Assembly: GCF_036088315.1 (NCBI RefSeq)
Contig: NZ_CP107996.1
Coordinates: 5,885,001 to 5,949,000, forward strand
Source: Streptomyces sp. NBC_00344
GTDB taxonomy: Bacteria; Actinomycetota; Actinomycetes; Streptomycetales; Streptomycetaceae
Length of the DNA: 64,000 bases
Direction of reading: 5' to 3'
Part shown: in pieces, positions 54,542-62,785 of the stretch
Position numbering within the stretch: the stretch's first letter is position 1
Layout: each line of letters starts with the position of its first letter
The notes under the pieces: generated by a model
What the model saw: only the letters and a program-made list of their open reading frames with translations
Told to the model about the DNA's origin: nothing
Database searches by the model: none
Program-made: the position numbers and the translations under genes

Positions 54542-56989
54542 TCAGACGCCGTCCGCCGGCGGTGCGACCGAGGTGTCGCAGACCAGCCGGCGCCGGTGGT
54601 CGACGGTGCGCTCGGGACCGGTGAGACGCAACGGCACAATCTGCCGGATGCCGGTGGCCGCGCTGGAGGTAGCGAAGCGCAGTTCCAGATCGCCCGGTTC
54701 GACGACCCTTCGCCCGTCCAGGCCGGTGAAGGACGTCAGGTCGGCGTCGAAGCGGAACCGAACGCGCCGCGCCTGCCCGGCGGCCAGCGGCACCCTGGCG
54801 TAGCCGATGAGCCGCACGTCGGGGCGGGTGGTCTGGGCGACCGGGTCGTGCAGATAGAGCTGCACCACCTCGGCTCCGTCGCGCACCCCCGTGTTGCGGA
54901 CGACGAGTTCGATGTCCATGGAGCCGTCGGTGGGCAGCTCGGCCGGTGTCGGGCCGACCGGATCCCAGGCGAAGGTGGTGTACGAGAGGCCGTGGCCGAA
55001 GGCGTACAACGGCGTCGGGTCGAGGCTGCTGACCCCGCCCGCAAGACCCAGCGGCGGCTGCAGATACGTCCAGGGCTGGCCGCCCGGCCCGTACGGCACC
55101 CCGACGGGCAGCCGGCCCGAGGGATTGACCCGTCCCGAGAGCACTCCGGACAGTGCCGGCCCGCCCTCCTCGCCGGGGAAGAAGGCGTGGACGACGGCGG
55201 CCGGCCCGCCGTCCCAGCGTCCCAGCGCGTACGGACGGCCCGTCAGCAGCACCAGCACCACCGGGGTTCCGGTGGCCAGCAGCGCGTCGAGCAGTTCGCC
55301 CTGGACACCCGGCAGGGAGAGGTCCGCGGCGTCACAGCCTTCGCCGGAGGTGCCGCGCCCGAAGAGTCCGGCACGGTCGCCGAGTACCGCCACGCAAATA
55401 TCCGCGTCGCGGGCCAGTTCCACCGCGGCCCGGATACCGGAGGTGTCGTCGCCGTCCACATCGCAGCCGGGGGCGAAGGTCAGCCGGGTGTCCGGGAGTT
55501 CAGCGCCGAGCGACTCCAGCAGGGTCGGGATGGTGATGCCCAGCGGCACCTCGGGGTGGGAGACGCCGACATGGCTGGGGAAGGAGTAGCAGCCGAGCAT
55601 CGCGAACGGGTCGTCCGCGCGGGGGCCGACCACGGCGATCCGGGTGTCGGCGCGCAGTGGCAGCGCGCCCGAGGGGTTGGAGAGCAGGACGCAGGACTGC
55701 TCGGCCAGCAGCCGGGCCAGGGCCCTGTTCTCGGCGGGGTCGAGGTCGATGGTGCCGCGCGCCTGCTCCGGGTCGTCGCCGTGGGGGAGGGCGGCGGGCA
55801 GCGGCGACCAGTCGGGGTCGAGCAGGCCCAGCTCGCACTTCTGCAGCAGCACCCTGGTCAGCGCCCGGTCGACGATGTCCTCCGTCACCGCGCCCGAGCG
55901 GACGGCGGCGATCAGGGTGTCGCCGTAGGAGCGGACGGTGGGCAGTTCCACGTCGACACCGGCTGCCAGGGCCAACCGGCCGGCATCGGCGCGGTCGGCG
56001 GCGACCTTGTGCAGCGTCTCCAGGAAGCCGATGCCGAAATAGTCGGCGACGACGGTGCCTTCGAAACCCCAGGTGTCCCGGAGCAGGCCTGTGAGCAGGG
56101 CCGGGTCGGCTGCGGTGGGCACACCGTCGATCTCGGAGTAGGAGCTCATCACCGAGCGGGCGCCGCCTTCCCGCACGGCCATCTCGAACGGCGGCAGGAT
56201 CACGTCGGACAGTTCACGGGCGCCGGCCCGCACCGGGGCGAGGTTACGGGCGCCCGCCGATGCGGAGTACCCGGCGAAGTGCTTGAGGGTGGCCACGATG
56301 CCGGCGGACTCCAGTCCCCGGACGTAGGCGGTGGCGACGGTGGCGACCAGGTAGGGGTCCTCGCCGATGGTCTCTTCGACACGGCCCCAGCGCGGATCAC
56401 GGACCACGTCCAGAACAGGCGCCAGCCCCTGGTGGACGCCGACGGACCGCATGTCGCTGCCGATCCGGTGGGCCATCTCGGCGACCAGCGCCGGATCCCA
56501 GGCGGCGCCCCAGGCCAGCGGCACCGGGTAGGCGGTCGCGCCGAAGGCGGTGAAGCCGGCCAGGCACTCCTCGTGGGCCAGTGCGGGTATCTGGAACCGC
56601 CCCGCTTCGGCGATACGTTGCTGGGCGCGGGCCAGTGAGACGGCGCCGACGCCGGCGTCCACCGGGGCGGTGCCGAAGGGCCGGGTGAGCTGTCCGAGCC
56701 CCCGGGTGATCAGCTTCTCCCAGTCGACCGGATCCACCATGTCGTTCTGATGCGGTGCGACCCCATCGCCTTCGGAGTCGGCGCCCACCCAGACACCGTA
56801 GAGCTGTGCGGTCTTCTCCTCCAGGCTCATCCGGGCGATGAGATCGGTCACTCGCTCACCGGGCGTGCGGGACGGGTCGCGCCAGGGTGCATCAGCAGCG
56901 GGACGTTCGACGGCAGGGCTTTCGGCGGCAGTGGCGGCGACGGGGACGGCAGTGGCGCGCGGGGCTTGCGGAACGGGGTGGGATGCCAT
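54542..56989 (-). CDS. GH3-family beta-glycosidase, probable intracellular beta-xylosidase
   Basis: An 815-aa enzyme, with no signal peptide, that would hydrolyse imported xylo-oligosaccharides. The N-terminal barrel has KHFAGYSA (about 236) and the nucleophile D316 in GTVVADYFGI. The (alpha/beta)6 sandwich (about 385-620) contains VAVLGDRAGLFGRGTSGEGCD, and a fibronectin-III-like domain ends the protein (about 690-790). Xylosidase activity is inferred from context; beta-glucosidase or alpha-arabinosidase activity is also found in this family. The ATG at 56989 is preceded by GAGAGG. It follows the permease genes by 54 bases, in the same operon direction. Confidence 0.9.
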   Translation of the reverse strand: MASHPVPQAPRATAVPVAATAAESPAVERPAADAPWRDPSRTPGERVTDLIARMSLEEKTAQLYGVWVGADSEGDGVAPHQNDMVDPVDWEKLITRGLGQLTRPFGTAPVDAGVGAVSLARAQQRIAEAGRFQIPALAHEECLAGFTAFGATAYPVPLAWGAAWDPALVAEMAHRIGSDMRSVGVHQGLAPVLDVVRDPRWGRVEETIGEDPYLVATVATAYVRGLESAGIVATLKHFAGYSASAGARNLAPVRAGARELSDVILPPFEMAVREGGARSVMSSYSEIDGVPTAADPALLTGLLRDTWGFEGTVVADYFGIGFLETLHKVAADRADAGRLALAAGVDVELPTVRSYGDTLIAAVRSGAVTEDIVDRALTRVLLQKCELGLLDPDWSPLPAALPHGDDPEQARGTIDLDPAENRALARLLAEQSCVLLSNPSGALPLRADTRIAVVGPRADDPFAMLGCYSFPSHVGVSHPEVPLGITIPTLLESLGAELPDTRLTFAPGCDVDGDDTSGIRAAVELARDADICVAVLGDRAGLFGRGTSGEGCDAADLSLPGVQGELLDALLATGTPVVLVLLTGRPYALGRWDGGPAAVVHAFFPGEEGGPALSGVLSGRVNPSGRLPVGVPYGPGGQPWTYLQPPLGLAGGVSSLDPTPLYAFGHGLSYTTFAWDPVGPTPAELPTDGSMDIELVVRNTGVRDGAEVVQLYLHDPVAQTTRPDVRLIGYARVPLAAGQARRVRFRFDADLTSFTGLDGRRVVEPGDLELRFATSSAATGIRQIVPLRLTGPERTVDHRRRLVCDTSVAPPADGV

Positions 56990-57043
56990 CGTGCAGGGGT
57001 TCCTCTCCGGAGTGGCGGTGATGCGGCGGTGCTGTGCTCGGCC

Positions 57044-57946
57044 CTACTTGCCGCCCACCCCCATCAGGCCGTTCACCAGGGCGCGCCGGGCCACCAGATA
57101 GACCGCGAAGATCGGCACCACGGAGAGGACGATCGCTGCCAGCACGGCGGGGATGTTCACGCCGAACTGGGACATGAAGTTGAACAGGCCGAGCGTCAGG
57201 ACCCTGTTGCCCTCGGACTGGGTGAGGATCAGCGGGAAGAGGAAGCCGTTCCAGGCCTGCAGTGCGGAGTAGATGGCCACTGTGCTGATGCCGGCCCTGG
57301 AGAGTGGTACTGCCAGCTGGAGCAGCATCCGCAGTGGCGACGCACCGTCGAGGGACATCGCCTCGTACAGCTCTTCGGAGACGTCCCGCATCGTGCCGCT
57401 GAGCACCAGTACCGACACCGGCATCGCGAAGGCGGCGGTGGGCAGGATGATCGCCGGCAGGGTGTCGTAGAGGCCCATCTTCCCGATCAGCAGATACAGC
57501 GGGACGATCACCGCCTGAGCCGGGATCGCCACCCCGAGCAGGAAGGTCCTGAAGGCCAGCGACGACCAGCGATTCCGGGTGCGTACCGCGACGTAGGCCA
57601 CCGGGACGGACAGCACCAGCACGATGGCCACCGTGGAAACGGCGACGATCGCGGTGTTGCCGAGCAGCGTGAAGAAGCCGCTGTGCAGCACGGTGTTGTA
57701 GTTGTCCAGCGTGGGACGGGAGGGGAAGGCCAGCGGGTCGCCGTCGAGTGCTTCGTCCTGATGCATCAGCGACGAGGAGACCAGCGTGTAGAGCGGGACC
57801 AGCACGATGACGAGCCAGACCAGCGAACCGAGGCCGGCCAGTGGGTTCGCTCTGCGCAGCAGGCGGCTGCGCCGTGGCGCACCGGCGGCCGGACCCGGCG
57901 GCAGGGGCGTCACGGCAGGCGCCGCGGTGCGGGTGACGGACGACAT
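57044..57946 (-). CDS. Sugar ABC transporter permease (MalG-type)
   Basis: A 300-aa inner-membrane permease. The first span is at about 38-58, and six spans are seen in all. The EAA loop for ATPase docking is EELYEAMSLDGASPLRMLL. The MalG-like order (second permease, ending in the GLMGVGGK tail) follows the MalF-type gene with a 4-base gap. No ATPase gene is present in the locus, so the energising subunit is probably the shared MsiK of Streptomyces. Confidence 0.95.
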   Translation of the reverse strand: MSSVTRTAAPAVTPLPPGPAAGAPRRSRLLRRANPLAGLGSLVWLVIVLVPLYTLVSSSLMHQDEALDGDPLAFPSRPTLDNYNTVLHSGFFTLLGNTAIVAVSTVAIVLVLSVPVAYVAVRTRNRWSSLAFRTFLLGVAIPAQAVIVPLYLLIGKMGLYDTLPAIILPTAAFAMPVSVLVLSGTMRDVSEELYEAMSLDGASPLRMLLQLAVPLSRAGISTVAIYSALQAWNGFLFPLILTQSEGNRVLTLGLFNFMSQFGVNIPAVLAAIVLSVVPIFAVYLVARRALVNGLMGVGGK

Positions 57947-57950
57947 CGCG

Positions 57951-58913
57951 TTACATACCTTCCCGGGTGGAGCGCATGGTGCCGAAACCGCTGAAGCGGA
58001 CCAGGACCAGCGAGAGACTGGTGGCCACCACGACCAGGGCGGTGGCGATGGCGGCGGCGTAGCCGAGGTCGTACGTCTGGAAGCCGGTGCGGTACATCAG
58101 GTAGGGCAGGATCGTGGTGTCGGTGCCAGGACCGCCCTTGGTCATGATCAGCACGGTGTCGAAGTAGGTCAGCGAACCCACGATCATCAGCACCGACGAG
58201 GTGGTCACGGTGTGCCGCAGCTGAGGCAGCGTGATGTGGAAGAACTGCCGGAGCATCCCCGCGCCGTCGATGGACGCGGCCTGGTAGAGGACTTCGGGAA
58301 CCTGCCGCGCGCCCCCCTGGTAGATCAGGGTGTGGAACGGCATGAACTGCCAGCCGCCGACGAACGCCACCACCAGCAGGGCACCGGTGGAGGTCCCCAT
58401 CACGTTGGGGTCGACCCCGATCCAGGGGCCGATTTCCTTGATCACGCCGAAGTTGGGGTCCAGCAGGGCATGGAAGAGCATCGCGATGGCGGTGGTGGAC
58501 AGCAGCAGCGGGATGAAGAAGATCGCCGAGAGCAGGGCGCGGCTGCGCTGGCGTCCCGCCGCCCAGACTCCCAGCAGCAGCGCGACCGGGGTCTGGAAGG
58601 CCCAGCTGATCGTGGTGAGCAGCAGACTCAGCCAGGCGGCCTGGCCGAAGTCGTGGTCCTTGAAGAGCCGCGTCCAGTTGGCCAGTCCGGCCGGTGTGGG
58701 CGAGTTCAGGCCGTCCCACGTACAGAAGGACAGATAGACGGCGAGTGCCAGCGGGGCGATCGCGAAGACGGCGAAGAAGAGCAGACCGGGGAGCGCCCAG
58801 CCGACGTGCGGGCGGCCGACATTGCTGCCGGCCGCCCTGCCGTCTCCGCGCTTGACGGGTCGGGCCGTTTTCGCGTCCTCAACGTGCTGCGTGGCGAGCG
58901 GAGTGGTGGACAT
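57951..58913 (-). CDS. Sugar ABC transporter permease (MalF-type)
   Basis: A 320-aa permease with six spans, the first at about 38-60 (WALPGLLFFAVFAIAPLALAVYL). The EAA motif is EVLYQAASIDGAGMLRQFF. It pairs with the MalG-type permease downstream to form the channel for xylo-oligosaccharides. The start at 58913 is two bases after the binding-protein stop and has no strong ribosome site, so translation is coupled to that gene. Confidence 0.95.
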   Translation of the reverse strand: MSTTPLATQHVEDAKTARPVKRGDGRAAGSNVGRPHVGWALPGLLFFAVFAIAPLALAVYLSFCTWDGLNSPTPAGLANWTRLFKDHDFGQAAWLSLLLTTISWAFQTPVALLLGVWAAGRQRSRALLSAIFFIPLLLSTTAIAMLFHALLDPNFGVIKEIGPWIGVDPNVMGTSTGALLVVAFVGGWQFMPFHTLIYQGGARQVPEVLYQAASIDGAGMLRQFFHITLPQLRHTVTTSSVLMIVGSLTYFDTVLIMTKGGPGTDTTILPYLMYRTGFQTYDLGYAAAIATALVVVATSLSLVLVRFSGFGTMRSTREGM

Positions 58914-58915
58914 CG

Positions 58916-60220
58916 TTACTTGACGGCCTTCATCGCGGAGACGAACTGCTCAGGGGTGGACTTCCCGGCGAAGAGCTTGCTGACCTCGGTGAGCAGCGGG
59001 GTGGCGATCCGGGACTCCAGCGCCTGATCCCACGAGAGAGTGAAACTCGGGGCCTTCTGCACCATGTCGTACTGGTACGTGGAGAACTGCGGGTTGGGCG
59101 ACGAGCTGAACAGGGACGTCGCGTGTGAGGTGGTGGGGACGTCCCCGTTGGCGATCAGGGACTTGGCGTACGACTCCGCCGCCATGGTCTTGAGGAACTT
59201 GACCGCCGCGTCCTTGTGCTTCGTCCTGGAGTTGATCGACCAGTAGTTGGTGGGATTGCCCACCACGTCGTTCACGTCACCCACGCCGCCGGCCACGGTC
59301 GGGAAGGTCGTCCAGGCCAGGTCCTTCTTGGCGAACTTCGGGGCCTTGCCCAGCTGGGTCGAGTACTCCCAGGAGCCCATCAGGTGCATGGCGGCCTTGC
59401 CCTTGTTGAGCAGGGTGGGCGCGCCGCCATTGCCATAGTCGACCGAGTTGAAGTTGGAGCCGAAGGCGCCCTCGTCGACCAGTTGCTTCACGGTCTGCGC
59501 GGTCCTGAGCACCGCCGGATCGCCCCACCCGGAGGAGTCACCGCTCTGGATCTTCTTGAAGACCCCGGGGCCTCCGGTCCGGTCCAGCAGGTACTCCATC
59601 CACATCAGCTCGGGCCACTTGTCGGCGCCGCCGAGGGCGAAGGGGGTGATGTTCCTGGACTTGAAGGTGGTGATGTCCTTCTGCAGGTCGTTCCAGGTCT
59701 TGGGCGCCTGGAGGTTGTTCTGCGCGAAGAGGGTCTTGTTGTAGAAGAGCACCACGGGCTGCATCCCGCGCATGGGAACGCCGTAGACCTTTCCGTCGAG
59801 ACTTCCCGCGGTCATGATCGACGGCAGGAAACCGTCCTTGAGTGTGGCGTCGCTCTTGACGGTCGATGTGAGGTCCACGAGCTGACCGGCGTCGACATAG
59901 GGCTTGATGGAGCCACCGCCCCAGTTGTAGAAGACGTCCGGCGCGTTGGGCGTTCCCATGGCGCTGCGGAGCTTGTTCACATAGTCGGTGCCGGGCACCG
60001 ACACCAGCTTCACCTTGACGTCGGACGTCTTGTTGAACTTCGCGACGGCCGCCTTCTGCACCTTCACCGCGTCGTCGCCGTAGACGTAGGCGGTGATGGA
60101 ACTGCCGCCACCGCCACTGCTCGAGCCGCAGCCGGCCAGAACCCCGGCCATCACCATCGCGGCCCCTGCCGCGGTCCATCTGGCCGTACGTGTACCGCTG
60201 CTGAGAATGCCCGACCCCAT
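58916..60220 (-). CDS. Extracellular sugar-binding lipoprotein (xylo-oligosaccharide uptake, ABC importer)
   Basis: A 434-aa substrate-binding protein of ABC cluster B (SBP_bac_1). The signal sequence ends in a lipobox LAGC (about residue 31), so Cys is lipidated and the protein is anchored outside the membrane. The mature part has [17 protein letters not shown] and [19 protein letters not shown], typical of this family. The substrate, xylobiose or longer, is inferred from the neighbours. The ATG at 60220 is chosen because AGAGG precedes it. The candidate operator at 60234-60246 directly abuts this ribosome site. Confidence 0.93.
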   Translation of the reverse strand: MGSGILSSGTRTARWTAAGAAMVMAGVLAGCGSSSGGGGSSITAYVYGDDAVKVQKAAVAKFNKTSDVKVKLVSVPGTDYVNKLRSAMGTPNAPDVFYNWGGGSIKPYVDAGQLVDLTSTVKSDATLKDGFLPSIMTAGSLDGKVYGVPMRGMQPVVLFYNKTLFAQNNLQAPKTWNDLQKDITTFKSRNITPFALGGADKWPELMWMEYLLDRTGGPGVFKKIQSGDSSGWGDPAVLRTAQTVKQLVDEGAFGSNFNSVDYGNGGAPTLLNKGKAAMHLMGSWEYSTQLGKAPKFAKKDLAWTTFPTVAGGVGDVNDVVGNPTNYWSINSRTKHKDAAVKFLKTMAAESYAKSLIANGDVPTTSHATSLFSSSPNPQFSTYQYDMVQKAPSFTLSWDQALESRIATPLLTEVSKLFAGKSTPEQFVSAMKAVK

Positions 60221-60233
60221 GACCGCACCTCTG

Positions 60234-60246
60234 TCGAATGTTTCGA
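60234..60246. promoter_or_regulatory. Candidate LacI-family operator (TCGAA-TGT-TTCGA)
   Basis: A 13-bp palindrome with a 3-base spacer, 13 bases upstream of the binding-protein start codon. It shares the CGAA/TTCG core with the two sites in front of the GH10 gene. Additional CGAA and TTC elements lie just beyond (to about 60262). Confidence 0.6.
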
Positions 60247-60359
60247 ATTGTTCTACGAATGTTGCCGGAACCGTACGGGTGGGTTTCGGACTCGTCAAGA
60301 GGCTGCGCAGGGGTTTCCCTGATCGGTGCACCGGGACCGGTGCGGGCTGGATCGAGGGC

Positions 60360-60365
60360 TACGAT
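60360..60365 (+). promoter_or_regulatory. -10 element, probable leaderless start of the LacI-type gene
   Basis: TACGAT at 60360-60365 is 6 bases before the ATG at 60372, and no Shine-Dalgarno sequence is present. Just upstream, 60324-60333 is the palindrome CGGTGCACCG, another possible operator. Confidence 0.5.
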
Positions 60366-60371
60366 CCCTGT

Positions 60372-61430
60372 ATGAGCCCTGCGAACGTCCCGTCCTCACA
60401 GCAGAAGACGCCGGCCGGAGACCAGCCGGAAGGTGCCGCCACGCTGGCGGAGATCGCCCGTGCTGCCGGGGTCTCGGCTCCGACAGTTTCGAAAGTCCTG
60501 AACGGGCGCGCAGACGTCGCCGCCTCGACCCGCACCCGGGTCGAGGAACTGCTGCTCCAGCACGGCTACCGGCGCAGGCGGGGCGCCTCGCAGCAGTCCC
60601 AGCTGATCGACCTGGTCTTCCACGAACTCGAGAGTGCCTGGGCGATGGAGGTCATCAGGGGGGTCGAGAACGTCGCGAGGGAGGACGGGCTCAGCCTGGT
60701 CCTCTCCGAGAGCGCGGGCCGGCTGACACCTGGTCAGACCTGGGTGGACGGGGTACTGGCCCGCAGGCCCGTCGGGGTGATCCTGGTGCTCTCGGACCTC
60801 AACGCCGCCCAGCGTGCCCAGCTGACCAGCCGCGACATCCCCTTCGTCGTGGTCGACCCGGCCGGTGACCCGGGGGACGACGTCCCGTCGGTGGGCACCA
60901 CCAACTGGCAGGGGGGACTCGCGGCCACCCGTCACCTGGTGGAGCTGGGCCATCGCCGGATCGGTGTCATCGGCGGCCCGGCCAGCATGATGTGCAGCCG
61001 GGCACGACTGGACGGATACCGCGCCGCACTGGAGACCGCCGGCCTCCCGGTGGACCCCGAGCTCGTGAGGGAGGGCGACTTCCACCACGAGGCCGGCTAC
61101 GCCGCCGGTCTGGACCTGCTGCGCCTCCCGGACCCGCCCACCGCCGTGTTCACCGGGAACGATCTCCAGGCGCTCGGTGTCTTCGAGGCCGCCCGCGAGA
61201 GGGGGCTGCGCATCCCGGAGGACCTCAGTGTCGTCGGCTTCGACGATCTGCCGATCACCCGATGGGTGGGGCCGCCGCTCACCACCGTGCGTCAGCCGCT
61301 GCTCGAGATGGCCGAGACAGCGGCCCGGCTGGTGATCGACCTCGGCCGGGGTGAGCGGCCCGCCACCACCCGGGTGGATCTGGCGACGCGCCTGGTGGTG
61401 CGCAGCAGCACCGCCCCGCCCTGCCGCTGA
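60372..61430 (+). CDS. LacI/GalR-family transcriptional repressor of the xylan locus
   Basis: A 352-aa repressor. The DNA-binding helix-turn-helix plus hinge is at about 23-62 (LAEIARAAGVSAPTVSKVLN, then the AASTRTRVEELL hinge helix). The periplasmic-binding-like effector domain follows (about 75-345), with VGTTNWQGGLAATRHLVELGH and TAVFTGNDLQALGVFEAARERG. It is divergent from the binding-protein gene across 151 bases, the usual layout of Streptomyces sugar loci (BxlR, CebR, MalR type). The effector is probably a xylo-oligosaccharide. The ATG at 60372 is used because of the leaderless promoter. Confidence 0.93.
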   Translation: MSPANVPSSQQKTPAGDQPEGAATLAEIARAAGVSAPTVSKVLNGRADVAASTRTRVEELLLQHGYRRRRGASQQSQLIDLVFHELESAWAMEVIRGVENVAREDGLSLVLSESAGRLTPGQTWVDGVLARRPVGVILVLSDLNAAQRAQLTSRDIPFVVVDPAGDPGDDVPSVGTTNWQGGLAATRHLVELGHRRIGVIGGPASMMCSRARLDGYRAALETAGLPVDPELVREGDFHHEAGYAAGLDLLRLPDPPTAVFTGNDLQALGVFEAARERGLRIPEDLSVVGFDDLPITRWVGPPLTTVRQPLLEMAETAARLVIDLGRGERPATTRVDLATRLVVRSSTAPPCR

Positions 61431-61442
61431 CCGGCCTGTGCG

Positions 61443-61468
61443 GCCCGCACCGGCGCGCCGGTGCGGGC
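61443..61468 (+). terminator. Hairpin terminator after the LacI-type gene
   Basis: A perfect 26-base palindrome (stem of 11 bp, 4-base loop), 12 bases after the stop codon. It insulates aroC from the xylan locus. Confidence 0.7.
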
Positions 61469-61600
61469 TCCCCGGGGACGTCCGCCAGCTGGACCCATGA
61501 CCGGCGGCGGGCCCGGCCGTGGGAGGATCGGATGAGGCGGGCCAGGGCCGCGCACCCGGTCGCGCCGTCGCAGATCGAAGCGCGAGCATGAGGAGCACCG

Positions 61601-62785
61601 TTGAGCAGGTTGCGTTGGCTGACCGCGGGGGAGTCGCACGGACCCGCACTGGTGGCGACGCTGGAGGGCCTTCCCGCCGGTGTCACGATCACCACGGGCA
61701 TGGTGGCGGACGCGCTCGCCCGGCGACGGCTCGGTTATGGCCGCGGCGCCCGGATGAAGTTCGAGAAGGACGAGGTCACCTTCCTCGGCGGCGTACGGCA
61801 CGGACTGACCATGGGCGGACCGGTGGCCGTCATGGTGGGCAACACCGAGTGGCCCAAGTGGGAGCAGGTCATGTCGGCCGACCCGGTCGACCCCGAGGAG
61901 CTGGCCAAGCTGGCCCGCAACGCTCCGCTGACCCGCCCCCGCCCCGGCCACGCCGACCTCGCGGGGATGCAGAAGTACTCGCTCGACGAGGCCCGGCCGA
62001 TCCTGGAGCGCGCCAGCGCCCGTGAGACGGCGGCCCGGGTGGCGCTCGGCACGGTGGCCCGTTCGTACCTCAGGGCGACAACCGGGATCGAGATCGTCTC
62101 CCATGTCGTGGAGCTGGCCGGCGCGAAAGCGCCCTACGGCGTCGTTCCGGTCCCCGCCGACGAGGCGAAGCTGGACGAGGACCCGGTGCGCTGCCTGGAC
62201 GCCGACGCGTCGAAGGCGATGGTCGCGGAGATCGACCAGGCCCACAAGGACGGCGACACCCTGGGCGGCGTGGTCGAGGTGCTCGCCTACGGCGTGCCGG
62301 TGGGGCTCGGATCCCATGTGCACTGGGACCGCCGGCTGGACGCGCGGCTCGCCGCCGCGCTGATGGGAATCCAGGCGATCAAGGGCGTCGAGGTCGGGGA
62401 CGGCTTCGACCTCGCACGGGTGCCCGGCTCCCGGGCCCACGACGAGATCGTGCCCACCGCCGAGGGCGTCCGCCGCACCTCCGGCCGCTCCGGCGGAACC
62501 GAGGGCGGTATGTCCACAGGTGAACTGCTGAGGGTGAGGGCCGCGATGAAGCCGATCGCCACCGTGCCCCGGGCACTCGCCACCATCGACGTGGCCACCG
62601 GAGAGGTGGCGGCCGCTCACCACCAGCGCTCGGACGTGTGTGCGGTACCGGCCGCGGGCATCGTGGCCGAGGCCATGGTCGCGCTGGTCCTCGCGGACGC
62701 CGTCGCCGAGAAGTTCGGCGGTGACAGCGTCGGCGAGACCAGCCGCAACGTCCGGTCGTACCTCGACCACCTCCAGATCCGATGA
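61601..62785 (+). CDS. aroC: Chorismate synthase
   Basis: A 394-aa FMN-dependent enzyme that makes chorismate from EPSP, the last step of the shikimate pathway. The N-terminus [27 protein letters not shown] holds the first signature. [50 protein letters not shown] and [28 protein letters not shown] cover the rest. The TTG start has AGGAG 6 bases upstream. Its stop overlaps the aroK start (ATGA). Confidence 0.96.
   Translation: MSRLRWLTAGESHGPALVATLEGLPAGVTITTGMVADALARRRLGYGRGARMKFEKDEVTFLGGVRHGLTMGGPVAVMVGNTEWPKWEQVMSADPVDPEELAKLARNAPLTRPRPGHADLAGMQKYSLDEARPILERASARETAARVALGTVARSYLRATTGIEIVSHVVELAGAKAPYGVVPVPADEAKLDEDPVRCLDADASKAMVAEIDQAHKDGDTLGGVVEVLAYGVPVGLGSHVHWDRRLDARLAAALMGIQAIKGVEVGDGFDLARVPGSRAHDEIVPTAEGVRRTSGRSGGTEGGMSTGELLRVRAAMKPIATVPRALATIDVATGEVAAAHHQRSDVCAVPAAGIVAEAMVALVLADAVAEKFGGDSVGETSRNVRSYLDHLQIR

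Noticed and set aside
54104..56638. An 844-codon plus-strand frame opposite GH3
   Set aside because: Antisense shadow of a well-supported GH3 enzyme; no recognisable motif.
49357..61430. The xylan locus as a recently mobilised element
   Set aside because: I see no direct repeats, tRNA, transposase or integrase at its borders, and base composition looks like that of the flanks by eye.
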